DNA from: an uncultured Ruminococcus sp.
GTDB taxonomy: Bacteria; Bacillota; Clostridia; Oscillospirales; Acutalibacteraceae
Length of the DNA stretch: 16,291 bases
Assembly: GCA_902767175.1 (NCBI GenBank)
Contig: CACXGH010000046.1
Coordinates: 1 to 16,291, forward strand
Direction of reading: 5' to 3'
This document shows, in pieces, positions 7,451-16,291 of the stretch. Position numbers and translations under genes: made by a program. How positions within the stretch are numbered: position 1 is the stretch's first letter; the number at the start of each line of letters is the position of its first letter. The notes under the pieces were generated by a model. It searched no databases and was not told the DNA's origin. It saw nothing but the letters and a program-made list of their open reading frames with translations.

Positions 7451-10400
7451 ATGAGAACTATCTTTGATGAGAACAGGCATAAGACACGGACATACCTCGT
7501 TTACGGAAACGTAAACGACCTTGCCTGCCCCAAGGACGGCATACTCTGCAATATGGAGTATTATCTTGTAAAGCTCCTTAAAAGCAGGGGATATAAGCAC
7601 GTCATATTCTACGGAGGTGCCGGAAACCGAGGAGCTTACTGCCGTGACCCCGAAAGCGCAAGGTTTTTCTTTGACGAACAGAACAAAGGGCTTGAAATGC
7701 CCTCTTTCACAGAGCTTATAACATCAGACAGACCTGCCGAGGATAAAGCCTCGCAGAATACCGCACAGCAGGCACAGCCTCAGCAGACACAGACTTCTCC
7801 CGTTCAGAACACTCAGCCGTCATCAGGCTCTCAGGTGAGCGATGCCCTGTCCGATATGTTTGATGATGACGATGATGACGATTATTCTCCCGGGTATCTC
7901 AGCGGAGCCGCAGCGCAGAACAATACTGCCTCTCAGCCCTCTCAGCCTGTACAGGATAATGGCCTGTCAGCTCAGAATAACAGTCAGGAAAATACAGCTG
8001 ATAACGGGAATAATGATAACAATGACAATAACGGTAAAAAAGACAAGGCGAAGTCATTCAATGTAAGATATTCATTCAGAGGAATGGAGCTTGATATGTT
8101 CATGCAGCTTATCAAGCCTCTCATGGGCAGAAACAAGAATATCGCCGTTGTATTCTATAACGCTGTCACAACAAGCATAGGCAATCCTGCACTGATAGAC
8201 AACATTATGACGACATGGGAGCAGACCTACCGTGAAAACTGCTGTATACTCATGTTCCCCGAAAGCGCCAATAATGAGGACGCCGTTATCAAGTACCTTG
8301 AGGAGCAGAGGGGCCTTGCCGCCAAGTTTATATATAAGGAGCACTTAAACCCCCAGAACTGTATAAAGATAGGTACTCCCGGTTCAGATGAGATACGCAA
8401 TATGCTCAGGTACCTGTCATTTACAGGAACAGAAAACGGCAGAAAGATAAGCTTTAAATACACCGAGCTTGATTCAATAGCGGAGCGCATTCAGTATGCA
8501 TCGGGTAAAAAAACCGCAGCATATAAGACCAATGCAGAGCTTGCAGCCGAAAGACTCCGTGAAATGTATCAGCGTATACTCGACTATGCCGAGAAAGCTT
8601 CACTCCCTGACAATAAGCTGATAATAACCCCTGATACCATAGATACTATATGGAACGTAAAGAATGAACAGGGTACGGCTTTAAGAGAGCTTGACCGTCC
8701 CGGTTGGGAGAACGCCTATAAAAAGGTACTTTCGGTTCTTGACGCAGCCGAAAGATACAGGAAAAAGCATTCTGCCGCCGCAAATCCGGATAATACCGTT
8801 TCAAAGCCGGATATAGCCATACAGCGTCTTGAGCTTGCACAGAATAACGAGGGCTGTTCAAGACCGCCTATACCGAATTTCGTACTGCTCGGCAATCCCG
8901 GCACGGGCAAGACCACGATAGCAAGACTCATAGGCAGAGTTCTGCATGATGCAGGGCTGCTGAAGGTAGGAAGAGTCCACGAGGTAAAGAAGGAAAACCT
9001 GACCAACAGCTATGTCGCAGGTATTCCGAGACAGACCATGGAACAGGTAGATATCGCCGAGGAAGGCGTGCTTTTTATTGATGAAGCGCATAACATAGCC
9101 GCAAAAGACGGCGGTGTGAATAACGCAGGCACGGGACACGATGTAGTATCAACGCTCAACGGCGCTATGACTGACCCTAACCATCATTTCTGTGTAGTAC
9201 TTGCAGGCTATGAAAAACAAATGGAGGATCTGTGGGACATAGATCCAGGCTTCAAGAGCCGTTTCGGTGATAATTTCATAGTCCTTGACGACTACAAACC
9301 CGAGCTTCTCGGCAGGATACTTATAAGCACAATAGAAAAAGACGGCTACACGGTAGATAAGAAGCTCACTGAGGAAAAAGCCGTTGCCGATACAAGCTAT
9401 ACACAGCTCGGCGCAATGGTTGACAGGATATATGCAGAAAGAGACCGTGAGAAATTCGGCAATGCAAGAGATATCGTTTCCCTTGCAAGATATGCCGAAG
9501 CAAGAGCCGATCTGAACGATATGGTTTCAATGGATTCGTTCATAGGCGGTATAAACGGTCAGATAGAAAAGGACTATTTTGAGCCGCAGGACGTTTCCGC
9601 AAGCCTTGATTACATACTAAAGGAAATGGACGAGAAATTTGTCGGCATGGCTGGCGTCAAGAAGGAGCTGAGAAAAATAGGTCTCATGCTCGAAAGCTAT
9701 AAGCAGAGAGGTATCTCTCCCGATAAAATACCGCTTACTCCGATAATAATTGCAGGCAACCCCGGAACAGGCAAATCAAGTCTCGGTGATATACTGCCAA
9801 GACTGTATTTCCATTATCAGCTTTTAGGTACATCAAGAAGAATAAACGTAAACCCGTCTGAGCTTGCATCGTCCTATCAGGGCGGAACACAGGAGAAGAT
9901 AACCGATATAATCCGCAAGGCTCAGAATACAAAGGGCTTTATATTTATAGACGAAGCACATCAGCTTGCGGAAGAAAAATACGGAAGTGAGGCGGTAAAG
10001 GCATTCTTAGCACCTATGACGGACAGAAGCAAGCCCTTTATGGTATGCTTTGCCGTCTATCCGTCAAGGCTGAAGGAATTTTTAGCGATCGACCCCGGAC
10101 TTGAAAGAAGAGTCAAGATAATCAGAATAGACGACTACACAGGCGAAGAACTGTATGAGATATTCAAGCGCATGGCGAGATCAAATGACCTTACCATACC
10201 TCAGGATACGGATATTATACTTGCCCGTGTATTTGACAGGATATATAAATCCCGTGACGAACAGACAGGAAACGCCGGCAAGGTCGAAAAGGTTCTTGCG
10301 GAAATATGCGACAGACAGAGAAACAGGTGCTATGAACAGGGAATACCCTTCAACAGCCCCGAGAGCTTTGTTATACTGCCTGAGGATATTCCCGAGGAGC

Positions 10401-12130
10401 TGAGAAAGGGAATAAGCACCGAGCCTGAGCTTTCGGAAAGAGAAAGATGTCAGCGAATTATTGACGAATTCTCGAAGAATGTCATCGGCATGGAGGGAGT
10501 CAAAAAGGAACTGCAGGCTCTTGCACTCGAACTGCAGGAATACTCCGAAAGCGGAAAAGACCCCGATAAGATAATACTCAGACCGATGATATTCTGCGGA
10601 ACCCCCGGTGTAGGAAAGACCCTTGTATCCAAATGGATATCAAAGCTTTACTGCAGTTTTGGACTGCTGTATGATGAAGAACCTGTCGTGCTGAATGCAT
10701 CTAACCTTGCATCGAGCTATCAGGGAGGAAGTCAGGAGATAATCAACAAGAATATACAGGAGGCTCAGAAGAAGAGAGCCTGTCTGTTTATTGACGAAGC
10801 GCACGAACTTCTTAATGAACACTTTGACGGCAGGGGGGCATTCCGTGCTTTTATGGCGCCCACTACCGACCGTGAGCATCCGTTCCTGCCGTGCTTTGCT
10901 GTTTATCCCGATAAGCTTGAGGAATTTCTGAATATAGATCAGGGCGCACGGAGCAGGTTCAGAATTATCAGACTTGAAGACTATACAGGTGATGAACTTT
11001 ACAGTATATTACAGCTCACCCTTGATAGGGAAGGTAAACACCTTGACGAAGAAACCGCAAAAATGCTTAAAAAGGTGTTTAAAAATGTCTATCAGACACG
11101 AAACAAATTCACAGGAAACGGAAGATTTGTCGAGCGTCTGTATGAAGAAATGGACAGAAACAGACGTGAGCGCTGTCTTGCAGAGGGTATCTCATTCTCA
11201 TCGGATAAGAGCCGTGAATTCACTGCCGCAGACGTACCGCAGAATTACAGGAACAGAGTATCACAGAATGACGATGAAGGCATTGAGAGACTTGAAAATA
11301 TCAGGGCAAGTCTTGACCGTGAGCGTGTAGGCGCCGAAGGATTAAAGACCGTTCTTTATGATAAGATAGACAGTCTGATATATAACGAGAAATATCCCAA
11401 CAGACAGAAGATCATTGAGCCGGGACATTATTTCTTCTCAGGTCCTCCCGGTACAGGCAAGACCACAGGCACGAAATTCTTCACAAAGTATCTTGCACAG
11501 CTTGGTCTTGTGCAGTCCGATGAGCCGATAATAATATCGGCAAGCTCCCTTGTCGCAGGATATGTCGGACAGACGGGCATAAAGACCCGTGAGCGTCTTG
11601 AAAGCTCAGTCGGCAGAGTGCTTATGGTAGACGAAGCCTATGCGCTTGTCGGAGATACGGATAAGGGCGAGAGCTTCAACGCACAGGCAGTAAACGAGAT
11701 AGTAAACTTCCTTGATAATGAGGTATACAGAAAGACCACAAGCGTTATTTTCTGCGGATACAAAGCAGATATGGATAAGCTGTACAAGATGAACGAAGGT
11801 CTTAAAAGCAGGATAAACGAGATAACCTTTGAGCCGTTCAGCGTTCTGCAGTCGATGAATGTCCTGCAGTCGATGCTGTCCGCTGTAAAGCTGAACCTTG
11901 ACGATGATTCAATGAATATCTGCGCACAGCAGATAGAGGCACTTACAGCGATGCATGACTTTGCAAACGGCAGAACAATAAGAAGGTATGCAGACCTGCT
12001 TGCAAAACGTCTTGAAAAGCGCTGTCTTGCTAATGATTATGCAGAGGACGACAAACGCACATACACGGTACTGCCCGAGGACATACCGGAGTTTTCAGAG
12101 GTAACAGCAAGCCTTAATCTGAAACAATGA
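7451..12130 (+). CDS. Giant protein with four tandem CbxX/CfqX-type AAA+ ATPase modules
   Basis: This 1559-residue protein carries four AAA+ modules. Walker A: 481-489 GNPGTGKTT, 769-777 GNPGTGKSS, 1050-1057 GTPGVGKT, 1331-1339 GPPGTGKTT. Walker B Asp-Glu: 544-545, 834-835, 1115-1116, 1394-1395 (DEAH in the first three, DEAY in the last). Pore-loop tyrosines in Y-x-G-like motifs sit at 521, 809, 1090 and 1371, and arginine-finger candidates at R604, R886/R887, R1169 and R1454. Such ATPases (CbbX, EccA) remodel protein complexes. Modules 2-4 end in a DIPE-like motif (LPEDIPE, AADVPQN, LPEDIPE). The N-terminus is an alpha/beta domain (about 1-95 and 205-300) split by a Gln/Asn/Asp-rich linker with seven consecutive Asp. 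A TTG at 7445 is in frame, but AAGAAGG at 7435-7441 fits the ATG at 7451 better. Last gene of the operon. Confidence 0.93.
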   Translation: MRTIFDENRHKTRTYLVYGNVNDLACPKDGILCNMEYYLVKLLKSRGYKHVIFYGGAGNRGAYCRDPESARFFFDEQNKGLEMPSFTELITSDRPAEDKASQNTAQQAQPQQTQTSPVQNTQPSSGSQVSDALSDMFDDDDDDDYSPGYLSGAAAQNNTASQPSQPVQDNGLSAQNNSQENTADNGNNDNNDNNGKKDKAKSFNVRYSFRGMELDMFMQLIKPLMGRNKNIAVVFYNAVTTSIGNPALIDNIMTTWEQTYRENCCILMFPESANNEDAVIKYLEEQRGLAAKFIYKEHLNPQNCIKIGTPGSDEIRNMLRYLSFTGTENGRKISFKYTELDSIAERIQYASGKKTAAYKTNAELAAERLREMYQRILDYAEKASLPDNKLIITPDTIDTIWNVKNEQGTALRELDRPGWENAYKKVLSVLDAAERYRKKHSAAANPDNTVSKPDIAIQRLELAQNNEGCSRPPIPNFVLLGNPGTGKTTIARLIGRVLHDAGLLKVGRVHEVKKENLTNSYVAGIPRQTMEQVDIAEEGVLFIDEAHNIAAKDGGVNNAGTGHDVVSTLNGAMTDPNHHFCVVLAGYEKQMEDLWDIDPGFKSRFGDNFIVLDDYKPELLGRILISTIEKDGYTVDKKLTEEKAVADTSYTQLGAMVDRIYAERDREKFGNARDIVSLARYAEARADLNDMVSMDSFIGGINGQIEKDYFEPQDVSASLDYILKEMDEKFVGMAGVKKELRKIGLMLESYKQRGISPDKIPLTPIIIAGNPGTGKSSLGDILPRLYFHYQLLGTSRRINVNPSELASSYQGGTQEKITDIIRKAQNTKGFIFIDEAHQLAEEKYGSEAVKAFLAPMTDRSKPFMVCFAVYPSRLKEFLAIDPGLERRVKIIRIDDYTGEELYEIFKRMARSNDLTIPQDTDIILARVFDRIYKSRDEQTGNAGKVEKVLAEICDRQRNRCYEQGIPFNSPESFVILPEDIPEELRKGISTEPELSERERCQRIIDEFSKNVIGMEGVKKELQALALELQEYSESGKDPDKIILRPMIFCGTPGVGKTLVSKWISKLYCSFGLLYDEEPVVLNASNLASSYQGGSQEIINKNIQEAQKKRACLFIDEAHELLNEHFDGRGAFRAFMAPTTDREHPFLPCFAVYPDKLEEFLNIDQGARSRFRIIRLEDYTGDELYSILQLTLDREGKHLDEETAKMLKKVFKNVYQTRNKFTGNGRFVERLYEEMDRNRRERCLAEGISFSSDKSREFTAADVPQNYRNRVSQNDDEGIERLENIRASLDRERVGAEGLKTVLYDKIDSLIYNEKYPNRQKIIEPGHYFFSGPPGTGKTTGTKFFTKYLAQLGLVQSDEPIIISASSLVAGYVGQTGIKTRERLESSVGRVLMVDEAYALVGDTDKGESFNAQAVNEIVNFLDNEVYRKTTSVIFCGYKADMDKLYKMNEGLKSRINEITFEPFSVLQSMNVLQSMLSAVKLNLDDDSMNICAQQIEALTAMHDFANGRTIRRYADLLAKRLEKRCLANDYAEDDKRTYTVLPEDIPEFSEVTASLNLKQ

Positions 12131-12176
12131 ATTATTATCCGGAATTTACCGCCGGAAAAATTAAGGAATCGCTGCG

Positions 12177-12217
12177 CAGGCACGGTATTCTCTCATGAGT
12201 TTACCGTGCCTGTTTCT
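12177..12217 (+). terminator. Hairpin terminator of the AAA+ operon, copy 2 of the pair
   Basis: An 11-bp stem (12177-12187 with 12202-12212, CAGGCACGGTA/TACCGTGCCTG), a TT/TT internal loop, a CTC/GAG upper stem and a TCAT loop, followed by GTTTCTGT. It lies 47 bases after the AAA+ stop codon. A weaker TCCGG/CCGGA hairpin (12138-12142 with 12052+100-series positions 12152-12156) precedes it. Its kinship to the hairpin at 93-130 is described in the findings. Confidence 0.75.
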
Positions 12218-12297
12218 GTAATTTATTGTATATATACACTCTTTACAACAATTATCAACTTACCGATATTTCACACTGCATTTTCAATAAATTCCTG

Positions 12298-12326
12298 TTG
12301 ATTAGTAACCGGCTATATGATATAAT
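12298..12326 (+). promoter_or_regulatory. Extended -10 promoter of the surface adhesin gene
   Basis: TTGATT (12298-12303), a 17-base spacer ending in TGA, and a perfect TATAAT (12321-12326). The TG one base upstream of the -10 makes it an extended -10. The predicted start is near 12333, giving a leader of about 77 bases. A second AT-rich box (TATAAT at 12335-12340) overlaps the start region but lacks a matching -35. The rest of 12131-12409 holds only the terminator and a 12-bp palindrome at 12227-12238; I see no gene in it. Confidence 0.78.
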
Positions 12327-12391
12327 CATTATGTATAATTGTATTAAAATATCTTAAACAGACACAAAACGCTCACATTATTTGTATAAAG

Positions 12392-12403
12392 CCCTTCGGA
12401 GGG
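12392..12403 (+). promoter_or_regulatory. Shine-Dalgarno site within a short hairpin
   Basis: The ribosome binding site GGAGGG (12398-12403) lies 6 bases before the ATG at 12410 and can pair with an upstream CCCT through a TCGG loop (CCCT/AGGG). This could slightly restrain translation of the adhesin. The stem is only 4 bp, so the effect may be small. Confidence 0.4.
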
Positions 12404-12409
12404 ATAGCC

Positions 12410-12670
12410 ATGAAATACAAAACTGCACTAAACAAACGAATAACAGCCTTCCTTCTGTCGCTTATATTCATAATAAGCTGTATGCAGCTTTCTGCCGCCG
12501 CAGATGAGGGACGGCGCTATGAGGGCAATGTACTCAATGACTGGCAGGTAAATGCATATTGGACATACTCCGGCAGTGATTATTCCGTCACGCTTGAAAA
12601 CAATAATGCCGTCACTGCAGAAATGACAATTGACTTCTATGCACCCGTAAGCGCCCTTCCGCACAGCTAA
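12410..12670 (+). CDS. N-terminal fragment of a secreted surface adhesin, frame-disrupted
   Basis: The 86-codon reading frame encodes the export signal and first residues of a surface protein. The n-region MKYKTALNKR is followed by a hydrophobic ITAFLLSLIFII core and an AAA-D cleavage site near residues 29-32. IISC at 21-24 also resembles a lipobox, but a signal peptidase I substrate seems likelier for this protein type. The following YWTYSGSDYSVTLENNN looks like the start of a beta-rich domain. The frame ends at TAA 12668-12670, while the continuing coding sequence lies in another frame, open from 12651. A single-base change within about 12651-12667 would join the two, so this is most likely one gene broken by a frameshift or an assembly error. 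Confidence 0.75.
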   Translation: MKYKTALNKRITAFLLSLIFIISCMQLSAAADEGRRYEGNVLNDWQVNAYWTYSGSDYSVTLENNNAVTAEMTIDFYAPVSALPHS

Positions 12671-15600
12671 GGAAAGCAGTGCTCTGCCTGAGGATCATTT
12701 CTATCTGTCATTTCCTATGTCCATGCTCAGTAACTTCACAGTATTGGATTCATACCTCTTTACACACTATATTGACGAGGACGAAACCGTTATATACGAC
12801 TATACCAATACGTCAGACCCTGAACAGCTTCATGCTCACAGGGAGGATATGATATCTCAGTATTCATATAAATACGGAGACGGTAATTTCTCCATGTCCA
12901 AGACAAGCCCCTATGAGACCTACGGCGGTGAGATGGCTGCTTCTGACGGCGGTGTAAAGCCTTCTTCGCCTTCAAGCCAGCTCCTTGCAAGAAGGGTTTT
13001 TGAAGGCGGAAATGTTACTTTCCATGTAGTCGGAAGATATCGCATGACACCTACGACAGGCTCAAGTGCAAAAAGCCCGACAGCTTTACACTATTCAACC
13101 TCATCATCGGCAGGTACAGACAGTGACGGAGACGTCGATCCGGAGGCTCAAGGTGTTGACCTTGACACACGCTTCGATATGGTGCTCGGCGATGACAGAC
13201 TCAGTGTTATAGACGACGGGGGACATACAAGATTTCTCCGTCCCCAAGAATATGACATGACGACCATTGTTATTCCCCGACAGACGCCATATCTCAATTA
13301 TGATGTCTATGTGTCGGACGTCGGCTATACACCTCCGGACGGCAGCAGTGATGTCGGCACTATAGCAAGAACATCTGATTATCACCTTTATGTATCCGGC
13401 AGTACATCATCTCAGAATATCGTTGACCTTACCAATTCCACCGCTACAGGCTGTCCGGACGGTGTAAAAGCGGTTTATATCCGTTTCAAGAACTTCAAGG
13501 GCAATTATTATGTAAGCTTCGACCTGACGGTTTCCTTCCACCTCGACAGCAGTATGCCGATACTGCGCTCGGACGGCGGCTGTGTCGGAAATATCGGATT
13601 TATGAGGATATTCAAGACCGGAGAGAATAACAATATCCTCAAGATTTACAGAGACTCATTCAGCGATGACTCATTCAATACGGACGTTCTTAAGCTTGAT
13701 ATACTTAACTATAATGATATTCCCGAAGGCACACAGCCCGACTTTTCTCACCCCGAGAATTACGAGCTTCTCTATCATGCTCTGTCCTTTGCATATCTCA
13801 GGGACTTCCAGACAGTTCTTACGTCAAATACAACTGCCGATTCCCGTAAAAGGAGCCATAGTGAGGGAGAGGGCTATGCCATAGACCTTATGTCCACAGG
13901 TACCATAAAGGCGGATAAACTGACCTCGGATAATCCCGAAGAGGTGATCCCCCCGACAGAGCTTACCGGATTTGCGGTGTATCTTAAGCTCGATAAGCTT
14001 CTCACTATAGACCCGAGACTTATAAATGTAAGTCTCGTAAACTGCAGCGGTGTTGATATTTTAGGCAATGCCGTATCAAATGATGTATTTGAACAGAATG
14101 TAACATACAGGCTCATAACACTCGATGACGGAAACAGAGTAATAGCCGCCGAATTCGACTTCTCCGATTCACCTCTCGATATGTCCGAAAGGACTATGGT
14201 AAATATGAGCGTACCTGCCGAAATACTGTATACCGACTTCAAGCTTTCAAGCGTCAAGGGCTTTACCGTAAAATCATACACGAAGCTCCTCGGTGAAGGT
14301 CTCGGCAGGATATCGGCTGATCCTGCCGGCAGCGGTACGACAGTTGACTATACGGAAACAAATACCGGTATAATGATGGCAGCCTCTCAGGCATCAAAAT
14401 CTTATTCCACCGTTGTAGAAAGCTGGCTCGATGTAGGTGAGAAATTCGTAAAGGCATACGAGGACGAGACATGGAACTACACCTCTGAGGGCAGCAGCTG
14501 GATATCAGAAACGACCGTCCATGCCAATAATCCCGATTTTACGGGCGAGGCGGCTCTCAGAGCGACATATCAGTACAGACTCGGCTTTGATATGGGACTT
14601 CCCACCTCAGACATAATTTTTGCCGACAGACTTGAAGCATTTGAAGGCTCGGAGTGGCACGGCACACTTACAAGCATTGATTTTACATTTGCACGTTCTT
14701 TAGGTCTTGTTCCTACCGTTTACTATTCCTCCGACGAAACACTTGAATATACCGAAACCGTCACGGACTATACTGCCGTAACGGTATCGAACAACCTTTC
14801 CGATTATACAGCCTCTCCCGTAAGCGGTGATATATGGACAGCCCCGACAGATGATATCCGCTCGATTGCAGTATCATTTGATACCTCCGGCATCGGCGCA
14901 AGCGGAACTATCAAGAGCAAGCCGCTTTATTTCATATTGAATATGCTCGCTCCGGAGGGCAGTACCAATACAGACAAATACGATACTTACGCACTGAATA
15001 AGCACAGCCTTTTCTATACCTCACATACCTCTATGGACAACCGAAGGATAACCCTCGTTTCCGGCCCTGCAAGGGTTGCGCTCAAGCCCCCTGTTCTATT
15101 TGTCACAATGCTCAAAAGAGACAATGACACAGAACGTCCGCTTGCAGATGCACAGTTTACTTTCTATACAAGCCCTCTGGCAACAGACGAATATCTCGTG
15201 AGGGACTATACCGGTGAGATAACCGCAAGCGCTGTTGCTTCTGACCGCTTCGGAGAAATAAGGATAGAAACTCTCGAGCCGGGTGAATATTGGTATAAGG
15301 AAACAAAAGCTCCTGCAGGCTATCAGCTTGACGATACGGTTTATCATATCGTTCTTGATACAGAGGATCACAGCTATGCAAACGAAAATGCTTTAAGCTA
15401 TAACAATAGCGACCTTATAATAAATAACACAAAGCTCAGCGGCAAGATACTTCTTAAAAAGCGTGACGGCGATATCACCGATAAAGAAGTATTTATCAAG
15501 GGGGCGGAGTATACTCTCTATGCATCTGACGGCACAAGGCTCTTTACCGATGAGGATAACGTATATCAGCCTGCAGGCGGTACAAAAAGCACCTTTACAA

Positions 15601-16291
15601 CCGACAGCGAAGGAAAGCTTATAATCACAGGGCTTCCTTGGGGCAACTATTATCTTGAGGAAATAACGGCACCTGTCGGCTATGAAAAGAATGACGCTAA
15701 GATATGGGTGAATATCAGCAGATTTGTAAATGTCGGCAGTCAGGAGGAAGAGGGAGCTATCCTTGTTGCTCCTGTTCAGGACGACAGTGAAAAAACAGCG
15801 TCTATAAGGCTTACAAAATACGACCGTGACGGCGTAACACCGCTGACGAACGCCTGGTTTGCACTGAAAAAGCTCAAGGGTGACGACCCCGATGCCGAGG
15901 GCGCATGGCAGACAGTTCCGGGCTATGAATATCTTAAAACAGCACGAAACGGTATTATTGAAGTTAATGACCTGAAATTCGGTACATACTGCTTTGAGGA
16001 GATACTCGCACCGACAGGATATGTGCTTGACAGCAGTGACCTTCGCACGGACAGTGTAGTTCTTGACGCCTCTACAGTAGGAACCACACTGAAAATAACC
16101 GGAACAAACGAGAGAATTCTCGGTACGGCAAAGCTCCGTAAAATAAGCGATGACGGAATACCTCTTACGGGTGTGCGCTTTGACCTTTTTATGGTGCTCG
16201 GAGAAAACGACTATTCACCCGACAGACCTGCAAACGATCCCGATGACCTTCTCTACAGAGCAGGTCTCATCACAAAGAATACTGCCGGACA
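12651..16291 (+). CDS. Body of a large Cna_B/SpaA-type surface adhesin, 3' end outside window
   Basis: This frame is open for more than 1210 codons from 12651 to the window end and has no own ribosome binding site; the first ATG is at 12717. It starts ALPEDHFYLSFPM-like sequence that continues naturally from the signal-peptide fragment at 12410. The first 800 residues are beta-rich, Ser/Thr/Asp-rich extracellular sequence without a family I can name. From about 15075 onward come repeated Cna_B-like domains with the classic ending (WYKETKAPAGY, YLEEITAPVGY, CFEEILAPTGY), whose Lys and Glu residues commonly form intramolecular isopeptide bonds. Such proteins are usually anchored by sortase, but the C-terminus is not in view. 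The likely role is adhesion or pilus-like surface structure. Loss of frame with the signal peptide would prevent export if real. Confidence 0.8.
15075..16291 (+). repeat. Tandem Cna_B-like domains, at least four
   Basis: Diverged protein-level repeats within the adhesin. Domain 1 is about 15075-15425 (LFVTMLKRD to APAGYQL), domain 2 about 15436-15720 (ILLKKRDGD to APVGYEK), domain 3 about 15797-16100 (IRLTKYDRD to APTGYVL), and domain 4 starts near 16129 (AKLRKISDDG) and is cut by the window end. Each begins with an L-x-K strand and ends, where visible, with an E-x-x-AP-x-GY motif typical of SpaA/Cna_B modules. The DNA copies are not closely similar, so this is old duplication. Confidence 0.8.

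Noticed and set aside
7451..12130. EccA-type component of a type VII secretion system
   Set aside because: EccA has one CbxX-type domain after a TPR region; here there are four modules and no WXG100, EccC-type ATPase or other secretion genes in the window.
12227..12238. Perfect 12-bp palindrome TGTATATATACA as an operator
   Set aside because: It is pure alternating AT in an AT-rich region about 60 bases upstream of the -35 box, so chance is likely; no second copy is seen in the window.
12651..12670. Programmed +1 frameshift in the adhesin
   Set aside because: No Shine-Dalgarno-like stimulator or known slippery codon such as CTT-TGA is present; a mutation or an assembly error is simpler.

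Overview
The window looks like chromosomal DNA of a gut-type, low-to-mid GC Firmicute, most likely a Ruminococcus or related Oscillospiraceae/Ruminococcaceae member. This is inferred from Gram-positive style promoters and Shine-Dalgarno sites, an anaerobe-type radical-SAM protein of the NrdG family, and a large adhesin with repeated Cna_B/SpaA-like domains. No database search was possible, so the taxon is a judgement.

Region 1 (1-137) has no convincing gene. It is an unusually GC-rich, hairpin-dense stretch ending in a terminator-like hairpin, and could be the 3' part of a structured RNA or the tail of an upstream transcription unit. Region 2 (170-2280) is a small operon with a near-consensus promoter, three housekeeping-type genes (class I SAM methyltransferase, HD-domain phosphohydrolase, GNAT acetyltransferase of the RimJ/RimL type) and a clear intrinsic terminator.

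Region 3 (2338-12212) is the most interesting part: a strong promoter followed by five tightly packed same-strand genes and one terminator. In order they are an NrdG-family radical-SAM protein without its usual partner NrdD, a protein with a beta-rich head, four 15-residue SPLPVNNEV-type repeats and a coiled coil, a second coiled-coil protein, a membrane-anchored Gln-rich coiled-coil protein, and a 1559-residue protein carrying four complete CbxX/CfqX-type AAA+ ATPase modules in one chain. Gaps of 1-17 bases and a shared promoter argue that they act together. The layout suggests a membrane-tethered, coiled-coil-scaffolded AAA+ remodelling machine with a radical-SAM accessory. I do not recognise it as a named system.

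Region 4 (12298-16291) has an extended -10 promoter and a Shine-Dalgarno site inside a small hairpin, followed by a large secreted surface protein. Its signal peptide and first residues (12410-12670) are in a different frame from the remaining >1200 codons, so the gene carries a single-base frame disruption near 12651-12667 (a real mutation or an assembly error). The distal part holds at least four Cna_B-like domains and runs off the end of the window.
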